From assembly GCA_002344075.1 (NCBI GenBank), contig DDTM01000103.1, forward strand, positions 1 through 64,000: a stretch of DNA of 64,000 bases. Reading direction: 5' to 3'. The translations under genes and the position numbers were made by a program. Shown here piece by piece: positions 61,191 through 64,000 of this stretch (within the stretch, counting starts at the first letter, position 1; every line of letters begins with the position of its first letter). Source of the stretch: Bacteroidetes bacterium UBA2364. Lineage in GTDB: Bacteria; Bacteroidota; Rhodothermia; Rhodothermales; UBA2364. The notes beneath the pieces are model-generated. The model was not told the DNA's origin and ran no database searches. It saw nothing but the letters and a program-made list of their open reading frames with translations.

Positions 61191-63563
61191 ATGAAGCGCT
61201 TTTTTTGGTTACTAAGTTGGTTGGTACACGTACCTTTTTTGTCCGCGCAAACGTCGGTGGTTACTTGGGAACTTACACCAGAAAAATACCGTGTTTCGGC
61301 AGGAAATGAGGTACGAATTCAGATTATCGGGCACATCGAAGAGGGCTGGCATGTTTATGCAATGGGTTCGCCTGCGGGGCGCCCCCTTTCCGTAAAGTTT
61401 ACCAAATTGCCTTCGTTTTTTGTACAAAAAGGGGGATTTGTACAACGGGGCGAAGAAAAAATGTATGACCCCAATTTCGAGTCTGATGTGCTGCAATGGG
61501 ATAAAACCGCATACATAGAAGGTATCCTGCACATTGCGCCCGATGCGCCTGTGGGCATACAGGCACTTTCGGCAGAAGTGGCGTTTATGTCGTGTGATGA
61601 CCGTATTTGTTTGCCCGTAAAAAAAATTCTATTGATGACGAATGTAGAAGTTATACCGCCGCCCAGCCTTAATACGGAGAACAAAGCGCCGGATCGTAAC
61701 TTAACCCTTTCGGATACGCTCAAAAATCCCCTTCCAGTTCCGGAAATCCGTTGGACATGGCAACTGGCCAATACCTCGGTCGCACGTGGTGGGTTATTAC
61801 AAATGGATTTTAGCGCCATGATTCCTGAGAATTGGAAACTGTACACCCCCGACTCGCCAGCCGGAAATCCACTCCGATTGGAACTGAGCCAGCCCAAGGG
61901 TGCGAAGGTGGAAGGTGCATTGCGGCCCTTAGGCGGGATAGAAGCATATGATGCCGTTTTTAAATCGAAGGTGCATCAATGGACCGAGCAAGCGCAGTTT
62001 ATGGCATTTTTTCGAATTCCAAATGAAGCGGAAGGGGACGTACATCTGATAGGAAAAATTAAGTACATGATCTGCAGTGCCACTGTGTGTGTACCTCGAC
62101 AATCCAGTTTTAGCGCGAGCCTCCCGATCAATAGAAAAAAGGGCACGGCTTTGGGCGAAGGCGCAGACGAAAACCAAGGAGGCGGAAGTGGAGTAATGGC
62201 AACAGATGCCTTGAAAGAGGCCAAATCTGGTGGTTTATGGGCTTTTCTCCTCTTGGCCATTGGTGCAGCACTTGCGGCTTTGCTCACTCCATGTGTTTTT
62301 CCCATGATACCGCTTACCGTTTCTTATTTTACGCATCGCACCCAAAATCCCATCCGATCTGCCTTGGTTTATGGCTTTGCAATCGTTGGTACTTTTACAG
62401 GGTTGGGTTTGTTGATGGCCGCTATTTCAGGTGCTGCTGGTGCGCAAACCATTGCAGCAAACCCGTGGGTAAACCTCTTTATTGGTGTGGTGTTTATGTT
62501 ATTTGCGTTTTCGTTATTGGGATTTTATGAACTCACCATTCCAAATGGCTTGCTCAATTATTTTAATCAAAAAGGGGACGAAAACAAAGGCTATTTGGGA
62601 TTGATATTTATGGGTTTTACGCTTACGTTGGTTTCATTTTCCTGTACAGTACCCTTTGTTGGCGGCTTGTTGGCAGCCACCACACAAGGCAGTTGGTCGT
62701 GGCCCATCTTAGGGATGTTGGCGTTTAGCATTACCTTTGCACTGCCCTTTGTCCTGTTTGCCATGTTTCCGCATTGGTTGTCTGCCCTGCCCAAATCGGG
62801 TTCTTGGATGAATACCGTAAAAGTGGTACTCGGTTTTGTGGAATTGGCAGCGGCCATTAAGTTTTTCTCGAATGCAGATTTGGTTTTAGGTACATTTTGG
62901 CTTTCACGTCCTTTGGCCATTGTGTTGGCAGGGATTGTTTTCTTGCTAACAGCCTTGTTTTTAATGGGTTGGTTACGCTTGCCTCATGCACAAGTAGGCG
63001 AACGTATCTCCCCTTTCCGTTGGGTGGGAGCCTTGGCTTTTGCGGGGCTTTCGGTCTATTTGTTTTCGGGTATCAATGGGACCCCACTTCCAATTTTCGA
63101 TCCGTATTTACCTCCGGCTTTTGTAGCGACCCAAAAAACTGCTACAACCACAAAAACCGCATCGCTTGAGGATGTGCATGGATGGATTGGCAATGACCGC
63201 CATCCTGCCGAAAAAGCCAAATCGGAGGCATTTAGGTTAGCAAAGACAACCGGGAAGCCCGTCTTTATTGATTTTACGGGCTATACCTGTACCAATTGTC
63301 GACAAATGGAGGCCAGTGTATTTCCTCAACCCGCTGTGGAGAAACGATTCAAGGAAAAATATGTACTCCTCCGCCTTTATACCGATGATGATGCCGAAGG
63401 ACCAATGATGCAACAATACCAACTGGCCATGACTGGGACCGTTGCCTTACCAACGTATGCCATCGTAACACCCGATGGAAAACTCCTCCGCCAATGGAGT
63501 GGCCTTGCTGATTTGGACACCTTTGTGGCATTCTTAGATGGAACCCCTTTACGTTCTTCCTGA
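61191..63563 (+). CDS. dsbD: DsbD-like thiol:disulfide interchange protein with two N-terminal domains
   Basis: A 790-residue inner-membrane protein passing electrons from cytoplasmic thioredoxin to the periplasm. Signal peptide about 1-19. Two periplasmic DsbD-alpha-like domains follow in tandem (about 20-150 and 180-300), each with a Cys pair: SCDDRICLPVK and ICSATVCVPRQ. The membrane domain (about 340-610) has TPCVFPMIPLT and FSCTVPFVGGLL. The C-terminal thioredoxin-like domain (about 650-790) has C-T-N-C. Ordinary DsbD has one N-terminal domain, so this copy is duplicated. The neighbouring galM and alpha/beta hydrolase genes do not point to a partner. Confidence 0.9.
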   Translation: MKRFFWLLSWLVHVPFLSAQTSVVTWELTPEKYRVSAGNEVRIQIIGHIEEGWHVYAMGSPAGRPLSVKFTKLPSFFVQKGGFVQRGEEKMYDPNFESDVLQWDKTAYIEGILHIAPDAPVGIQALSAEVAFMSCDDRICLPVKKILLMTNVEVIPPPSLNTENKAPDRNLTLSDTLKNPLPVPEIRWTWQLANTSVARGGLLQMDFSAMIPENWKLYTPDSPAGNPLRLELSQPKGAKVEGALRPLGGIEAYDAVFKSKVHQWTEQAQFMAFFRIPNEAEGDVHLIGKIKYMICSATVCVPRQSSFSASLPINRKKGTALGEGADENQGGGSGVMATDALKEAKSGGLWAFLLLAIGAALAALLTPCVFPMIPLTVSYFTHRTQNPIRSALVYGFAIVGTFTGLGLLMAAISGAAGAQTIAANPWVNLFIGVVFMLFAFSLLGFYELTIPNGLLNYFNQKGDENKGYLGLIFMGFTLTLVSFSCTVPFVGGLLAATTQGSWSWPILGMLAFSITFALPFVLFAMFPHWLSALPKSGSWMNTVKVVLGFVELAAAIKFFSNADLVLGTFWLSRPLAIVLAGIVFLLTALFLMGWLRLPHAQVGERISPFRWVGALAFAGLSVYLFSGINGTPLPIFDPYLPPAFVATQKTATTTKTASLEDVHGWIGNDRHPAEKAKSEAFRLAKTTGKPVFIDFTGYTCTNCRQMEASVFPQPAVEKRFKEKYVLLRLYTDDDAEGPMMQQYQLAMTGTVALPTYAIVTPDGKLLRQWSGLADLDTFVAFLDGTPLRSS

Positions 63564-63575
63564 CTGACAAGTACC

Positions 63576-64000
63576 ATGCACCGATATCCTTTCAAAATAT
63601 CCAATCGCAGTGGAGACCCGCTCTTTGGTGACATGACCCTTCCCGATGGTGTTGGACCTTTCCCCGTTTTGGTTTTTGTACACGGCATCAAAGGGTTCAA
63701 AGATTGGGGATTCTGGCCCTTCTTGGCTGAATGGCTTGCTGAAGAGGGCATTGCTTCTATTGCCTTTAACCTATCGTTTAATGGCATGGGTGCGGAAAAT
63801 ATGACAGAATTTACGCGCCTCGATTTGTTTGAACAAAATACCCTTTCCCGTGAATTAAGCGATGTTGCCGATATGCTCGCCGCCATCCGAAATGGCTTGG
63901 TGGGACGTGGGCAATTGGATGCGCACCGCATGGGCTTGCTGGGGCATTCCCGTGGGGGAGGGGTGGCCATTATTACCGCTGCCGAGCAAGCCGATACCCT
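63576..64000 (+). CDS. Alpha/beta hydrolase, partial (runs off the window)
   Basis: The ATG at 63576 starts 13 nt after the dsbD stop and the frame is open to the window end (about 141 codons). PVLVFVHGIKGFKDWGFW is the oxyanion-hole HG region and MGLLGHSRGGG is the nucleophile elbow with Ser (GxSxG). An exported form is not suggested: there is no signal peptide. The substrate is unknown. No stop is seen before 64000. Confidence 0.85.
   Translation, partial: MHRYPFKISNRSGDPLFGDMTLPDGVGPFPVLVFVHGIKGFKDWGFWPFLAEWLAEEGIASIAFNLSFNGMGAENMTEFTRLDLFEQNTLSRELSDVADMLAAIRNGLVGRGQLDAHRMGLLGHSRGGGVAIITAAEQADT

Overview
The window looks like the chromosome of a Bacteroidota bacterium, most likely of the Rhodothermia type. 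It has moderate GC, a CorC/GldE-like protein, a CrtZ-type carotenoid hydroxylase, an ECF sigma factor paired with a TPR-containing Ser/Thr kinase, a giant secreted protein with FN3-like modules, and a RamB-like acetate regulator beside the glyoxylate genes. Several genes have clear Shine-Dalgarno sequences (aceA, acs, the porin); many others have none. I saw no insertion sequence, prophage, CRISPR array or rRNA. The only RNA gene I can call firmly is an initiator tRNA-fMet with its own promoter and terminator.

Layout. 1-10 kb is core metabolism: purF, a YfiM-like protein and a CorC-like protein on the minus strand, then ribF-rpsO-pnp, a DinB-like protein and a CLC chloride channel. 10-15.5 kb holds an M16 protease, scpA, crtZ, an HTTM membrane protein with a small companion, and two tandem secreted paralogues. 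15.6-20.6 kb holds tRNA-fMet, then a RamB/ScfR-like regulator divergent from aceB-aceA (glyoxylate bypass) across an intergenic region with GCGAA/TTCGC palindromes. 20.7-26 kb has a Gfo/Idh/MocA oxidoreductase, a possible structured RNA, and a minus-strand run of ECF sigma factor, membrane kinase-TPR protein and a c-type heme lipoprotein. 26-41.7 kb is a three-gene surface locus: an outer-membrane barrel, a 3992-residue secreted protein and an FN3-repeat protein.

42-50 kb is a short-chain fatty acid island: acs, an outer-membrane porin, an MHS-type MFS transporter with a small two-helix partner, and prpE. Just before prpE lie three units of about 70 nt. Each starts with the same 14-nt sequence and ends in its own hairpin and T run; the last T run ends 19 nt before the prpE start codon. 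This is the most unusual nucleotide-level signal in the window and may be a tandem small-RNA or attenuator system. With aceBA it suggests an organism that grows on acetate and propionate under layered control.

50-64 kb holds a decayed HxlR regulator, katG, aspS, an FAD oxidoreductase, a second DinB-like protein, a GNAT acetyltransferase, a heme lipoprotein, a vanadium-haloperoxidase-like enzyme, aldose epimerase, a DsbD-like reductase with a duplicated N-terminal domain, and the start of an alpha/beta hydrolase cut by the window end. All family assignments are from reading sequence and motifs; no database search was possible.
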